Origin: Mesorhizobium sp. B2-7-2
GTDB taxonomy: Bacteria; Pseudomonadota; Alphaproteobacteria; Rhizobiales; Rhizobiaceae
Direction of reading: 5' to 3'
Assembly: GCF_006440775.1 (NCBI RefSeq)
Contig: NZ_VFTZ01000012.1
Coordinates: 62,001 to 126,000 of the forward strand
DNA length: 64,000 bases
Below, in pieces: positions 45,250 through 55,262 of the stretch. The translations under genes and the position numbers were made by a program. The number at the start of each line of letters is the position of its first letter. Within the stretch, counting starts at the first letter, position 1. The notes beneath the pieces were generated by a model, which saw only the letters and a list, made by a program, of their open reading frames with translations, ran no database searches and was not told where the DNA came from.

Positions 45250-47922
45250 GTGCATCCTTCCGGAAGCGTTTGTAGTATAGCTGCCGATCGCTTTTCCAGC
45301 CCTATCTACATGAGTTCACGGTCTCGGCTTCGCTATTCTGTGGAGGGAGCCTCCGCGCTGGCCAATGCGATCGCCGTTCTGGCTTCCAGCGATGCCCCCA
45401 CAGGGCTTTACGACGAGAACCTTACCCGCAAGTCGCTTGAAGCGATGTTTCGAGAGATTGGCGCGAGTGAAGAAGTCGGAGGCTGCGAACTCATCCTGGT
45501 CCTTTCGGGTCATGGTGACCAGAGCACGGACCAGACCTGGTTCTGCACCTATGAGGCTAATCCTGACCAAATAGACCTCACCGGCGCCGGGCTTGCCGAT
45601 CTTGTCATGCTTGCCAGACCGGCGAAGGTCTCGGCGGTTTTTGACTTTTGCCATGCCGGCGGCGTTGCGAAGGACTTTCGGGCAGCGCTATCGGGTCGAC
45701 TTGGCGACGACAACATCCTGGTCCTCTCCGGCGCCACTTCGCAGCAATTGGCTTACGAGCACCCTGCTCTCGGCCGAGGCCTGTTCACGATTGCCCTGCA
45801 CGAAGCGCTCGTAGACAAGCGGCTCTTTGCACTGGCCGCAATGCCCGGGACCGCTACGCAGCCGTCGCCCGGGGGATCGGCGTCGAGCGACCTGGCGCGG
45901 CTCTTTGTTTTCGCGAGGGAGCGTACCGAGCAACTTGCCTACCTCTTCGCCGGCGGTCGCAGGCAGTCGCCGGAGCTTTGTGGCTCCGGCCATCTTGCGC
46001 TCGAATGGTCCGACAAGACCATTGGGCCGCCCTTAGCCCCCGAACCCAGACGAGCCTTGGCTGGAAGGGTACGGCGCGTTTTCGGTTGGAGTGCAGCGCT
46101 TGTAGTCGCCATCTGCATGCTCCTGTACTTCCTGCAATATCACATCGCCGTGCAGCCGAACGGCTGGATCGAGGTACGCCCCGGCCCGCCATGGATGTCC
46201 TCATTGCTTCCGAGCGCGATGGGATCGGGAGTGCAGTTGGCGATTGCCGCCGACGATCTCGAACCTGCTTCGCCGCGTTGGGACGAGCAACGCATCAAGG
46301 CGCGGACAGCCCTGATGCGCGGCGGTGTAGGTGGGCTTGTCAGTCACCCGATAGGCGACCAGGAAAACTGGGAATTCCGGCTATCGTCCGAATTGTCTAA
46401 GGACGCCGGTCGACGGCTGCATTTTGTCTCTTCGCGCAGCGGTGTGATTGACGTCTGTGATTCCAAGGACGTCAAGCGCGACCGATTGTGGGATTACCAG
46501 TTTGCGCTCGAAGCTGCGCTGCTTGATCGAGCGCGGTCTTGCCCCGCGACATATTTCCTTTTGAACGGTCCAGAAATCGATGATCTCTACAACGTCGACG
46601 ACGTGCGAACGGTCGCCGACTATGGCCTATCGGAGCTTTCCGATCAGGCTGTGCGGACTTACCTCGCCGGGCTTGCCCTGGCTTTTGGTGAGCTCCGGGA
46701 CGAGGACGCGCGGCGACGCTCGTTGGAGGCCGCTATCCTGTTGACCTCCGTTCGGGCAGAACGCGACGTTGTCAGACCATCGGACTGGCTCGCCTTTCTA
46801 CGGTTCGTCGAGGATGTGGCGGGAAGTCCCAAACTCACCTTGGCGCCGAACGCCGCGGTCTTTCCACGCTTGGCCAGGTGCGCGGCGAGTTGGTGCGAGC
46901 TTTCGACAAAAATCGTCGAATACTTCGCTGCTGGCCCGCAAGCGTCGGGCATGGGCAACGGAGCCGGAATGATGATGTGGTTGATGGCAAAGGACTCCGA
47001 AAGACAAGCCGCAGAGGGCTCCGCCACCAGCTCCTGGTCACTTCCACCAATATTGCTGCTCGCCCGCCGCGGCGAACTTAACGGACGTGATCTCGATCTG
47101 ATCATTCGGCGATACGGCTTGCTCGTTATCAACCACGACATGTTCTGGGTGGACCCGACCTGGTTGCCACGTTTCGCGCGCGTGCTTCCGCTAAGCGAGG
47201 AGTGGAGCACACCGTTGTGGGGTTGTGTACTTGGCACGTCTGGTAAAAATTCGTCCTGCTTGCCGATTGATGCCAGCCTTGCTGCGCGCGTGCTAGCGGC
47301 TCAAGGTCGCTTCCTCAGTGCCGAGGCGTTAGCTCAATTGGTCCTTCGACTGGACAACGGCATCAAGCAAGACCGTGATGTCGCGGCATACGCGTCCGAG
47401 ATGGTAGACCTAGCATGTTGGACGCCCATGCCAGATCGATGGGTTTCAGGGTTGGAAAAAGGCGTTGAGTACGACATTCAGATAGCACCGCCACGCAGCG
47501 CCGATCCGCTTACCGGGGTCCAAATCGTTGAGGTGACGGATGTGTCAGTCGCGCAGGCGCTGTCGGCGGCTTTGAGGAGCGATCATGGGAGTTCGCCAGC
47601 AACGATCAACCTCCTCGTAAGGTACGCCTCCAACCACTTCTCTTACGCAGGCCTTGATGTCCTTTATCGCGCGCTGGCGCACAAACTGCGACCGACGGGC
47701 GACCCAAGCGGATTCGACCTTGTGCGCTCGCTCCAGGACTTCGCACCGGACGCACAAGCAAGAGCGGTCCTTTTGCGGGCCCTGTCAATTACAAGACCGC
47801 GCAGTCTGCTTACCGACGCGCGCATCGCGGATGGATCGGTCTTCTGGCGTCTCGATGCGGTTCTTGCCGCGCGCCGCCAACTTGGCGACTACCAATTTGA
47901 AGAAGACCAATATTGCGAGTAG
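45250..47922 (+). CDS. Caspase-like (peptidase C14) membrane protein
   Basis: A protein of about 890 residues if GTG 45250 is used; ATG 45148 would add 34 residues antisense to the membrane protein gene, and ATG 45310 would remove the first caspase strand (SVCSIAADRF), which aligns with the family. The catalytic His is in LSGHGDQ and the Cys in VFDFCHAGG. After the protease domain (about 1-260) comes one membrane segment (WSAALVVAICMLLYFLQY, about 280-297) and a large unfamiliar C-terminal region. It is likely an executioner protease of a defence system with the divergent peptide/radical SAM/membrane protein operon. Confidence 0.8.
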   Translation: MHPSGSVCSIAADRFSSPIYMSSRSRLRYSVEGASALANAIAVLASSDAPTGLYDENLTRKSLEAMFREIGASEEVGGCELILVLSGHGDQSTDQTWFCTYEANPDQIDLTGAGLADLVMLARPAKVSAVFDFCHAGGVAKDFRAALSGRLGDDNILVLSGATSQQLAYEHPALGRGLFTIALHEALVDKRLFALAAMPGTATQPSPGGSASSDLARLFVFARERTEQLAYLFAGGRRQSPELCGSGHLALEWSDKTIGPPLAPEPRRALAGRVRRVFGWSAALVVAICMLLYFLQYHIAVQPNGWIEVRPGPPWMSSLLPSAMGSGVQLAIAADDLEPASPRWDEQRIKARTALMRGGVGGLVSHPIGDQENWEFRLSSELSKDAGRRLHFVSSRSGVIDVCDSKDVKRDRLWDYQFALEAALLDRARSCPATYFLLNGPEIDDLYNVDDVRTVADYGLSELSDQAVRTYLAGLALAFGELRDEDARRRSLEAAILLTSVRAERDVVRPSDWLAFLRFVEDVAGSPKLTLAPNAAVFPRLARCAASWCELSTKIVEYFAAGPQASGMGNGAGMMMWLMAKDSERQAAEGSATSSWSLPPILLLARRGELNGRDLDLIIRRYGLLVINHDMFWVDPTWLPRFARVLPLSEEWSTPLWGCVLGTSGKNSSCLPIDASLAARVLAAQGRFLSAEALAQLVLRLDNGIKQDRDVAAYASEMVDLACWTPMPDRWVSGLEKGVEYDIQIAPPRSADPLTGVQIVEVTDVSVAQALSAALRSDHGSSPATINLLVRYASNHFSYAGLDVLYRALAHKLRPTGDPSGFDLVRSLQDFAPDAQARAVLLRALSITRPRSLLTDARIADGSVFWRLDAVLAARRQLGDYQFEEDQYCE

Positions 47923-48037
47923 CAACGGCGACGATTTTGGCCGCGCGCCAGCCGAAGGAGCTTCATCCCATAGGGATCTGGCTCGCCCCGGTTTCTCCCA
48001 GTCAAAGCGATAATGCATCAGTCATAAGGAACAACGA

Positions 48038-49084
48038 ATGCCATTGCTCTTCTGCAACATTGCATGGATGAACCACTATGCCGGCAGGGATCCGAACGAT
48101 CCTCCGAAAGGCGGCGGCGGGTTTCCAGTTCTGGAAGGCTTTTGCGGTGAGGAGTTGAACTTCGTTGCCTGTGAAGATGGGTATGTCTACGGCCACTTCG
48201 AAACCATCAAGGGCGAAGAGGATCGGCAGGTCAACATCCAGCGCCTTGGGGCCGGTCCCGAGGACGACTTCCTCGATGGCGTCGATATAGTCTGGACGGC
48301 TCCGACACAGGGGAGCGATCCGCGCTGTGTGGTCGGTTGGTACCGAAACGCGCGCATCTACCGTCATCGACAAAAATTCAACGGCCAATTCCCATCGGTG
48401 CGGCACGTGGAGGATGAAATCACCAGCTTCCGTGTCAAGGCCAGGATCAAGGACGTCAGGCTGTTGCCTTCATCGGAACGACGCATGAAGCTTGAGCGAG
48501 GTCCCGGTTGGAGCGGCCAGGTCAGTTGGTGGTACGCGGAAGATACGAAAAACCGCAATGCGCGCGATTTTGTCCGGTCTGTCAGAAAACTTCTTGAGGG
48601 CGAGCGTGAAACTAGGCGCCCGTCGTCGGCAACCCGCAGAAAACGACGAGCTGGGGAAGCTGCATCCAATGCGTATTCGCGTTATGTGGAAAAATATGAA
48701 GCCGTGGTCCATCCCCGCCACAACAGATTGCAAAGACGGTTCGAAGCCTATCTTAAGGATCGGTTTCCTGGCGTGACCTTCCCGGCCACCTTCTGCGACG
48801 ACTTAAGGTACGTAGCTGACAAGCGAGATGAGGTCATGGTTGAGATCAAACCAACCGAACCGTCGACCCTTAGGTTCGCGATTCGAACAGCCATTGGGCA
48901 ACTTCTTGACTATCGGCAGCACCAGCGGTGGAACGGCAAACAGTTGATAGTTGTAGAGACTGAAGTGACGAACGCTGATGATCGAGCGCTGGCGTTCGAC
49001 AACGGTTTCGGCCTAGCGTGGCCGATCAAGGATGGCGGTTTCGCATTTGCTTGGCCACCCAAGCGTCGGCAGGCTGTCATTTAA
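48038..49084 (+). CDS. Predicted nuclease with N-terminal sensor-like domain
   Basis: A 348-residue protein. The N-terminal 120 residues (PLLFCNIAWMNHYAG, GGGGFPVLEGFCGEELNF, YVYGHFET) match a domain I have seen fused to HNH-type endonucleases in defence loci. The C-terminal 130 residues have a PD-(D/E)XK-like pattern: DDLRYV, then EVMVEIKP, then AIGQLLDYRQH, as in restriction-type nucleases. A basic linker joins them. It follows the caspase-like gene by 115 bases. A role in restricting foreign DNA is plausible. Confidence 0.6.
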   Translation: MPLLFCNIAWMNHYAGRDPNDPPKGGGGFPVLEGFCGEELNFVACEDGYVYGHFETIKGEEDRQVNIQRLGAGPEDDFLDGVDIVWTAPTQGSDPRCVVGWYRNARIYRHRQKFNGQFPSVRHVEDEITSFRVKARIKDVRLLPSSERRMKLERGPGWSGQVSWWYAEDTKNRNARDFVRSVRKLLEGERETRRPSSATRRKRRAGEAASNAYSRYVEKYEAVVHPRHNRLQRRFEAYLKDRFPGVTFPATFCDDLRYVADKRDEVMVEIKPTEPSTLRFAIRTAIGQLLDYRQHQRWNGKQLIVVETEVTNADDRALAFDNGFGLAWPIKDGGFAFAWPPKRRQAVI

Positions 49085-49801
49085 TCAGCAAGGTTCACGC
49101 CGGGGACACTGCCAGCCGCATTTTGGAGTGTGCCGGCGCGGCGACAAGCTGGTTCACGTTTATCACCCCAAACGCAGCAAAAGCGATATCGGGCAAGATG
49201 CGAAGGGTTTGTCCAGAAAGAGGCCAGACACGCTGCTTATGCCAAACTCATGGATGCCATCTTGGCGCCAAAGCGGTTGTCATCTCTGGGCAAGCAATCC
49301 CAAGCGCCTGCCAAAGCGCCGACGTCAGCGCGGGGTCATCAACGGAACCGCGCTTTCGTCGAGGGACAATGGCGTACAAGACGGAAGCACCGAAATGACC
49401 GCGATAGCGACCAAAGGCAGTGCGGTGCTGGAGAAAGTTCGTGACCCTGAGACGGTTTAACAGGGCGGCCGAAGGAGCATCAGCATAGCGCCGACGCAAG
49501 GCGGGATGCGGGACCGACAGCCCCCGGCGAGGGGCGCCAAATGAAACGCCGCCAATGCCGACTCGCCGACCCATCTTTGGTTCGACCGAGCAATTCTACA
49601 TGTGCGCATCGCTCCCATTGGCTTCTGCAAATGACCGCGCTGCTTTCACCAACCATCACACAGCCTGCGCGCACAAGTACGGCAGAGGCCGACTAGGTCG
49701 GCCTTAGGGGATAGACCGCACCTTTAGGAGGTTCTGGCTGCCGCGATTGGCGCGCGCTCAAACTTGCACTACATATTCACCCTTGGGCAATTGCGTATCA
49801 T
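49085..49801. other. No recognisable gene
   Basis: About 700 bases with frames on both strands but no family resemblance. It separates the predicted nuclease from the MucR-like gene. Confidence 0.45.
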
Positions 49802-49815
49802 CAGGAGAATATATT

Positions 49816-50274
49816 TTGAGCGAGGAAAAAGAAGCTGAGCAAGCCGATCTGGTCGGACTGACCGCGGATATCGTCTCGGCATACGTTGCCAAAAATGCCC
49901 TGCCAGTGACCGGTCTCCCAGATCTCATCAGTCTAGTTCATTCGACACTGTCGGGCATCGGTCATCCAACGGCAGCCCAAGAGCCGATCGCGCAGCCTGC
50001 GGTCAATCCAAAGAGATCGGTGACGCCTGACTTCATCATTTGCTTGGAGGATGGGAAAAAGTTCAAGTCGCTGAAGCGCCACCTCAGTGTTCATTACGGG
50101 CTGACGCCTGAGCAATACCGTGAAAAGTGGGGGCTGGCGCGAGAGTACCCGATGGTCGCGCCGAATTACGCGGCCCAACGCTCTGCATTGGCAAAGTCCA
50201 GCGGGCTTGGGCGGAAGCCGGGGGCCAAGGCGACGCAAAAGGCAACGACCAAGCGAACATCACCGCGCCGTTAG
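49816..50274 (+). CDS. mucR: Ros/MucR-family regulator lacking one zinc cysteine
   Basis: About 152 residues. I chose TTG 49816 because AGGAG lies at the right distance and the family N-terminus (SEEKEAEQADLVGLTADIVSAYV) follows at once; ATG 49747 is also open. The DNA-binding part is SVTPDFIICLEDGKKFKSLKRHLSVHYGLTPEQYREKWGL. In Ros the motif is CxxC; here it is CLED, so the second Cys is Asp. Mesorhizobium loti homologues with such replacements are known to fold with altered or no zinc. Such regulators control exopolysaccharide, motility and symbiosis genes. Confidence 0.88.
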   Translation: MSEEKEAEQADLVGLTADIVSAYVAKNALPVTGLPDLISLVHSTLSGIGHPTAAQEPIAQPAVNPKRSVTPDFIICLEDGKKFKSLKRHLSVHYGLTPEQYREKWGLAREYPMVAPNYAAQRSALAKSSGLGRKPGAKATQKATTKRTSPRR

Positions 50275-50296
50275 CGCTACGCGAACGGTCTTGATA

Positions 50297-50320
50297 GGCC
50301 GCAACGAAAATTTTGCGGCC
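50297..50320. terminator. Hairpin after mucR
   Basis: GGCCGCAA at 50297-50304 pairs with TTGCGGCC at 50313-50320 around an AT-rich loop, 23 bases after the mucR stop. There is no T-run after it, so termination efficiency is uncertain. Confidence 0.4.
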
Positions 50321-50397
50321 CGCGGGACCAATCGCTTCAGAAGGTGCGCAGACGTGCAGGTGGCGCTCGCCTGGTGAACGCTTGGGCCCATTTCAGG

Positions 50398-52227
50398 TCA
50401 AATCACAGGCAGCTTCTTTTCGCCCTTGAATATGTCGTGATCGTCCGGTGCCGCCTGGCTCCAACTTGCGTCCGGATCGGCGAAGAACATTTGTCGCTTG
50501 TGACACTTGGCATTGTCGTCGGCATAGTAGGCGATGAGCCATTTGCCCGATGGATCAAGTATCCCAACCTTGGCTTCGCCACCCAACTTTTCGATCTTGT
50601 TGATGATGTCGCGAGAGTAGAAGTGGCGAAATATCCGGTCAAACTCTGTCAGGTAGATATCAGCGACCCGGGTGTCGCCGCGGATCAACAGCATGTTCTC
50701 GTCATTTGCGGTAAGGGAGCCTCCGGAAAAATTCGCCGATCCTGTGCAGATCAGCGGATCCTGAGATAGAGGATCGATCAGCAGGAATTTGGTGTGGATG
50801 AAAAAGACGAATCCATCGCCGCTCTGGCGTTCCAGTTCCTCATCGAGAAACCAACTTTCGATCTTGAAATGAGGTATCGGCACGATCTTGGTGACTTTTT
50901 TTCCCGTGGCGCTACGCCCAGTCCGCTCTTCAACTTCCATCTTCTCTTTGCCAAGGATGGCGCCGTACGAGAATTGCAGATCGGCTGGATTCTCCTGCTG
51001 TGCCTTTTCGATTGCCTCGGTCGGAGGCCGCTCGAGCAAAATGAACCGCATCGACGGCCCTTTCGCGGCCATGGGCGCCAGAATCTTGGGATCGACGGAA
51101 AAGGCACCCGTAAACATGGAGGACGTTTTTGCGTCCGCGATACGCGCGCCGTACCAATCGAGCATTCGCGTGCTGGTGCGCGGTGAAAACACAAGCGTGA
51201 CGCCAGGACCGACAAGATTGGCTGGGTTGGGGGTCAGACCGACAGCTGCAACCGTTGCGTGGTCGTCATCGGGATCGCTGGTGAGACCGGTCCAGAATTT
51301 AAAATAGGTTTTTGCAACCCCGGCATCGGTCACCTTATGTCCGACGTTCGTCTGCCCCAGAAAGCCGGAGGGCGTGAAGTTGGTCGAGCCTGTCCAGACC
51401 GAGACAGGGTCGGTCCCGCCAGCAAGACGCACGATGAACTTGTTGTGGGGGATTTTGGTTTTCGTGCGCCGAAACAGTATCGTGCGGTTGCCAACCTTCT
51501 CCGCTAGCCCAGCCAGTTCTGCGTTCGCGTTGTTGACCTTTGTGTCGTGGAACACTATGCGTACGTCGACGCCACGGTCGATAGCAGCCTTCAACTCCTT
51601 CGCGAAGCGCAAATATGTGAACTCATAGGCCGCCACGCGCAGCCCATCGCCCGCGGGTGTCTCCCGAATATGGGCGATACACGCTTCAAGCAGGCCGCGC
51701 GACAACCACGCGACCTCCTTGTTTTCCGGATCGTTATACTCGTCGTCGCCGAGCGCCTTGTTGCCGAACTTTTCGGCGAAGGCCTGGCTGGCGATGGCAC
51801 CACGATTGAACCAGATACCATGTCTGCCGTCGTCTTCTGCCTCGGTGGTAATGTCGATACTTGCGGTATGGCGGGCTTCAAGCGCACCCGGCTCGCCGAA
51901 CATGGCCGAGACTTCAAATTCATATCTGGTCTGCGGATTGGCCTGATAGTCGCTCCACATAAAGCTTTGAATCGGATGCTCGTTCGTGAAGAACCGCGGT
52001 ATCTTGCCATCCTCCGCAGCCTTGACGCCCTGCGGGAACAGCTTCTCGAATATCTTCAGTCCTGTCAGCCACGACCATTCACCACCATTGACGCGGCGTC
52101 GAAACGCGAAGCCTCTCAACCCCCGCGCATCCGCCTTGGACAGATCCAGCGCCAGCAACACGACGCGTGTCCCCGCAATGGCGTGCACTTTCAACTTGCC
52201 GTTATCGGATGCCCCCATTTTCCGCAT
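50398..52227 (-). CDS. Phospholipase D-family protein
   Basis: About 609 residues from ATG 52227, which follows GGAGGGA. Two PLD half-sites are visible: HNKFIVRLAGGTD with VWTGSTNFT, and the canonical HTKFLLIDPLSQD with CTGSANFSGG. The first part (to about residue 150) is an unfamiliar beta-rich domain. PLD proteins cleave phosphodiester bonds in lipids or nucleic acids. Its place between defence genes favours a nuclease-type or membrane-attacking role. No signal peptide is seen. Confidence 0.82.
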   Translation of the reverse strand: MRKMGASDNGKLKVHAIAGTRVVLLALDLSKADARGLRGFAFRRRVNGGEWSWLTGLKIFEKLFPQGVKAAEDGKIPRFFTNEHPIQSFMWSDYQANPQTRYEFEVSAMFGEPGALEARHTASIDITTEAEDDGRHGIWFNRGAIASQAFAEKFGNKALGDDEYNDPENKEVAWLSRGLLEACIAHIRETPAGDGLRVAAYEFTYLRFAKELKAAIDRGVDVRIVFHDTKVNNANAELAGLAEKVGNRTILFRRTKTKIPHNKFIVRLAGGTDPVSVWTGSTNFTPSGFLGQTNVGHKVTDAGVAKTYFKFWTGLTSDPDDDHATVAAVGLTPNPANLVGPGVTLVFSPRTSTRMLDWYGARIADAKTSSMFTGAFSVDPKILAPMAAKGPSMRFILLERPPTEAIEKAQQENPADLQFSYGAILGKEKMEVEERTGRSATGKKVTKIVPIPHFKIESWFLDEELERQSGDGFVFFIHTKFLLIDPLSQDPLICTGSANFSGGSLTANDENMLLIRGDTRVADIYLTEFDRIFRHFYSRDIINKIEKLGGEAKVGILDPSGKWLIAYYADDNAKCHKRQMFFADPDASWSQAAPDDHDIFKGEKKLPVI

Positions 52228-52527
52228 TCTTCCCTCCTCATGGCAATGCTGAACGGGATTATCTCTCCCAAACCATGACATTGAATTTCAAGTTCTGAAT
52301 GGAATCAATCATGCTTATGGCAAAAATTTGTGGCATGTGACCACATGTTAGTTAGCCAGATACTTGATGGCGCAGAATATGGCGACACTACAGCGGGCTC
52401 ACACTTCAACGTCAGCAATAATTGCCGCCGCTCGGCATGGGTGGTGGCGGGCAAATTTTCATTGCGGTTGCGCCGAAACAGGTTTGTGCGTGCGATTGCC
52501 GGTTCTTTCCGGAAGGAACGACGATCG

Positions 52528-53175
52528 ATGAAGGCACAGATTCAGGCCAACTATGAAGAGCGCCTCGGGCGCTATGCCGCGCTTGTCCATGGGAACAACC
52601 CACCGGGTCTGGTGATCAAGCTGGCAACGTATTCGTCCCTATTGAAACAATGCGAAGAGCACGGGGACAGGCTCTGGCGAATAGAACCACTACTTTACCA
52701 GATCATGCGCTCGATCGAAGTCGATCTCCATCTTGCCACTGCCAAGCTGCTTGAAAGTCCAAGGCGCAGCGACCGCAGCTTATTCAGGTTCCTCGAGTTT
52801 TGCCTCGACAACCAGATGCACATCGCCTGGAAATCGGGGACACCATCTCCAAGCCTGATCAAGGAACAGCTCAATGAGCTGGAAGCCCACAGGACGACGA
52901 TTGCGATGATCATGGGCCGGCGGGACAAGTTCTTCGCGCATCTCGATAAGCGCTATTTCAGTGATCCGAATGCCATCTACGCCGACTACCCCTTGGACGA
53001 GTCCGCTGTAGTCGCTCTGGTGAATTGCGTGATCGGCATCATTTCATATCACCAACGAAACCTTGATGGTGCCATGGCCTTCCATGTCGGTGAGTTCTAC
53101 CAGATCGCAGTCGAAAATATCGTGCGCAATCTCGAAGCTGGGCGAAAAGTGAATTTTCCGGGCCAGTTGGACTGA
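52528..53175 (+). CDS. HEPN-domain protein, AbiU2-like
   Basis: About 215 residues from ATG 52528, preceded by GGAAGGAA; an open frame from 52330 lacks a ribosome site. It is all helical, with the pattern MGRRDKFFAHLDKRYF, which holds the Arg-x6-His of HEPN ribonucleases and the wording of AbiU2 abortive-infection proteins. Such proteins cut RNA upon phage infection or as toxins. No clear antitoxin gene is next to it. It closes the defence-type island. Confidence 0.65.
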   Translation: MKAQIQANYEERLGRYAALVHGNNPPGLVIKLATYSSLLKQCEEHGDRLWRIEPLLYQIMRSIEVDLHLATAKLLESPRRSDRSLFRFLEFCLDNQMHIAWKSGTPSPSLIKEQLNELEAHRTTIAMIMGRRDKFFAHLDKRYFSDPNAIYADYPLDESAVVALVNCVIGIISYHQRNLDGAMAFHVGEFYQIAVENIVRNLEAGRKVNFPGQLD

Positions 53176-53239
53176 GAGCGATCGGCTCGACGCCAATGAC
53201 GCCTGGGGCGGATTTCAAGAAGGCGCTCAAAATCATGAC

Positions 53240-53922
53240 ATTCGGAAAAGTACCGCACCTATCCGCGTATCTTTGACTACGAGGCAATGGCCAAAATTGC
53301 TTCGGAGGTGAACTCCTACCTGGTGGCCGACATCGCCCACATCAGCGGCCTCGTTGTCGCAGGAGTGCACCCCAATCCTGTAGGCCATTGCGATGTGGTC
53401 ACCAGCACCTCTCACAAATCGATACGCGGTCCCCGCGGTGGCTTCATACTGTCAAGGAATGAAGACCGCTATCAGGCACTCTATCATTCCAAGAGCAAAC
53501 ACAATCTGGCCAAACGCATAGACCGTGCCGTGTTCCCTCTCCTGCAGGGCGGACCGCACATGAATACGATTGCAGCGCTAGCTGTCGCTCTGCACGAAGC
53601 AGGGAATCCGTCGTTCCGAGTGTACGGTCAGCAGATCGTCAACAACGCCAAGGCTCTGGCCCAGGCGCTTCTGGAGCGAGGTTATGAACTCGTCACGGGG
53701 GGCACTGACAATCACATGCTGATCCTTGATCTACGGGACCGGCCGCTGTCCGGGAAAGCCTATGCCGAGCGCTTGTCGCAAGCAGGTATCATCACGAATT
53801 TCAACATGGTGCCGGGCGACCGGCGGCATCCCGCGCTCACCAGCGGCATTCGGTTAGGCACGCCAGCAGTGACGGCCGACTTCTGCGCTGCGTTCGACGT
53901 ACCTGGCATCTCCGACAGATAA
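53240..53922 (+). pseudogene. glyA: Serine hydroxymethyltransferase fragment
   Basis: The frame carries the middle of SHMT: YLVADIAHISGLVVAG, TSTSHKSIRGPRGG with the PLP lysine, FPLLQGGPHMNTIAALAVAL and GIRLGTPAVT. The first about 170 residues are missing and the end is lost soon after the last motif. It stands first in a group of methyl-cycle genes. The remaining sequence is well conserved, so the loss is not ancient. Confidence 0.88.
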
Positions 53923-53976
53923 GATGGCCGGATCAGCTGTCACATTTAATTCCAACGTTTGAAGCGAGGATATTCC

Positions 53977-55153
53977 ATGACCAGACAATTCGTGTTCTCC
54001 TCCGAATCCGTCGGCGCGGGACATCCCGACAAGATGGCCGACAATATCTCAGATGGCGTCCTCGATGCGATTCTTCGCAAGGATCCTCAGGCTCGCGTTG
54101 CTTGTGAAGCGTTGGTGAAGTCAGGGATGGTCGTTCTGGCTGGCGAGATCACCAGCCACGCGCAGATCGACTACAGCCAAGTTGCCCGCGATATCATTTT
54201 GGACATTGGATATGACGACGATGCGATCGGCTTTGACGGGCCGTCGTTGCGCGGTGATCTTGGCCCTGACCGAGCAGTCGCCTGACATCAGCCAGGGGGT
54301 CGACGAGGGACGAGGGCAGGATCTCGAGCAGGGAGCGGGAGATCAGGGCCTCATGTTCGGGTACGCATGCAACGAGACCGAAACATTAATGCCTTTGCCA
54401 ATCCAACTTGCTCACGATTTGACGAAAAAACAGGCAGAGGTGCGCCAAACTGGACGCCTTGGCTGGCTCCGCCCGGACGTTAAATCTCAGGTGTCCGTCC
54501 GCTATGAAGGTTTGCGACCGGTAGCGCTCGATACCATAGTCCTGTCGACGCAGCATGATGATGAGGTCTCACAGGCCACCGTCCGCGAAGGCGTCATTGA
54601 GGAGATCATAAGGCCGGTCTTGCCCCATGACCTGGATACGACGGGAATAAGGTTCCTGGTCAATCCAACCGGCCGGTTCGTGGTCGGCGGGCCGCGAGGC
54701 GATTGCGGGCTTACCGGCCGCAAGATCATCGTCGATTCCTACGGCGGCATGGGGCGTCACGGCGGCGGTGCCTTTTCGGGCAAGGACCCGTCCAAGGTTG
54801 ATCGGTCGGCCGCCTATGCCGCGCGGTACGTCGCAAAAAACGTCGTTGCCAGCGGACTTGCGGAGGTGTGCGAGGTTCAGCTTGCTTACGCGATCGGTGT
54901 GGCCGCACCGGTCTCAGTCCTCATCAATACATTCGGAATCGCAAAGATTGATGAAAAACGGATCGAACGCGCCGTCCTTGAGCTTTTCGATCTCCGGCCG
55001 AAAGGCATCATCAAGGCGCTGGATCTCTTACGGCCGATTTACCGCAAGACCGCGACATACGGACACTTCGGCCGCGAAGAGCCGGAGTTCACCTGGGAAA
55101 AGACGGACAGAGCTGACGACCTGTCGCGTGAGGCAGGACCCGCAGCTGCTTGA
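53977..55153 (+). pseudogene. metK: S-adenosylmethionine synthetase with a single frameshift
   Basis: ATG 53977 follows AGCGAGG. The first 90 codons ([22 protein letters not shown]) are in one frame; at 54247-54248 an extra T after FDGPS shifts the frame, and the rest ([21 protein letters not shown], then [24 protein letters not shown] and [19 protein letters not shown]) continues in the next. All parts of a full MetK of about 390 residues are present. MetK makes S-adenosylmethionine from methionine and ATP. One-base damage in an otherwise perfect gene means very recent loss or a sequence error. Confidence 0.9.
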
Positions 55154-55212
55154 TGCGTCGGTATTGGATCCTTTCGGCAAAGGACGACCCATTCCACACT
55201 CGAAAGAAACAC

Positions 55213-55249
55213 CCCGGGCCGGCGTGGCAAGAAGCCGGCTCGGGTTTTT
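55213..55249 (+). terminator. Rho-independent terminator after metK
   Basis: An 11-bp GC-rich stem (55213-55223 with 55234-55244, one G-U pair) with a ten-base loop is followed by TTTTT at 55245-55249. It lies about 60 bases after the metK end and just before the adenosine-kinase-like gene. Confidence 0.8.
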
Positions 55250-55262
55250 GGCGGAGATTTTG

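Noticed and set aside
49130..49574. Frames on both strands between the nuclease and mucR
   Set aside because: No conserved motif; composition typical of random GC-rich sequence.
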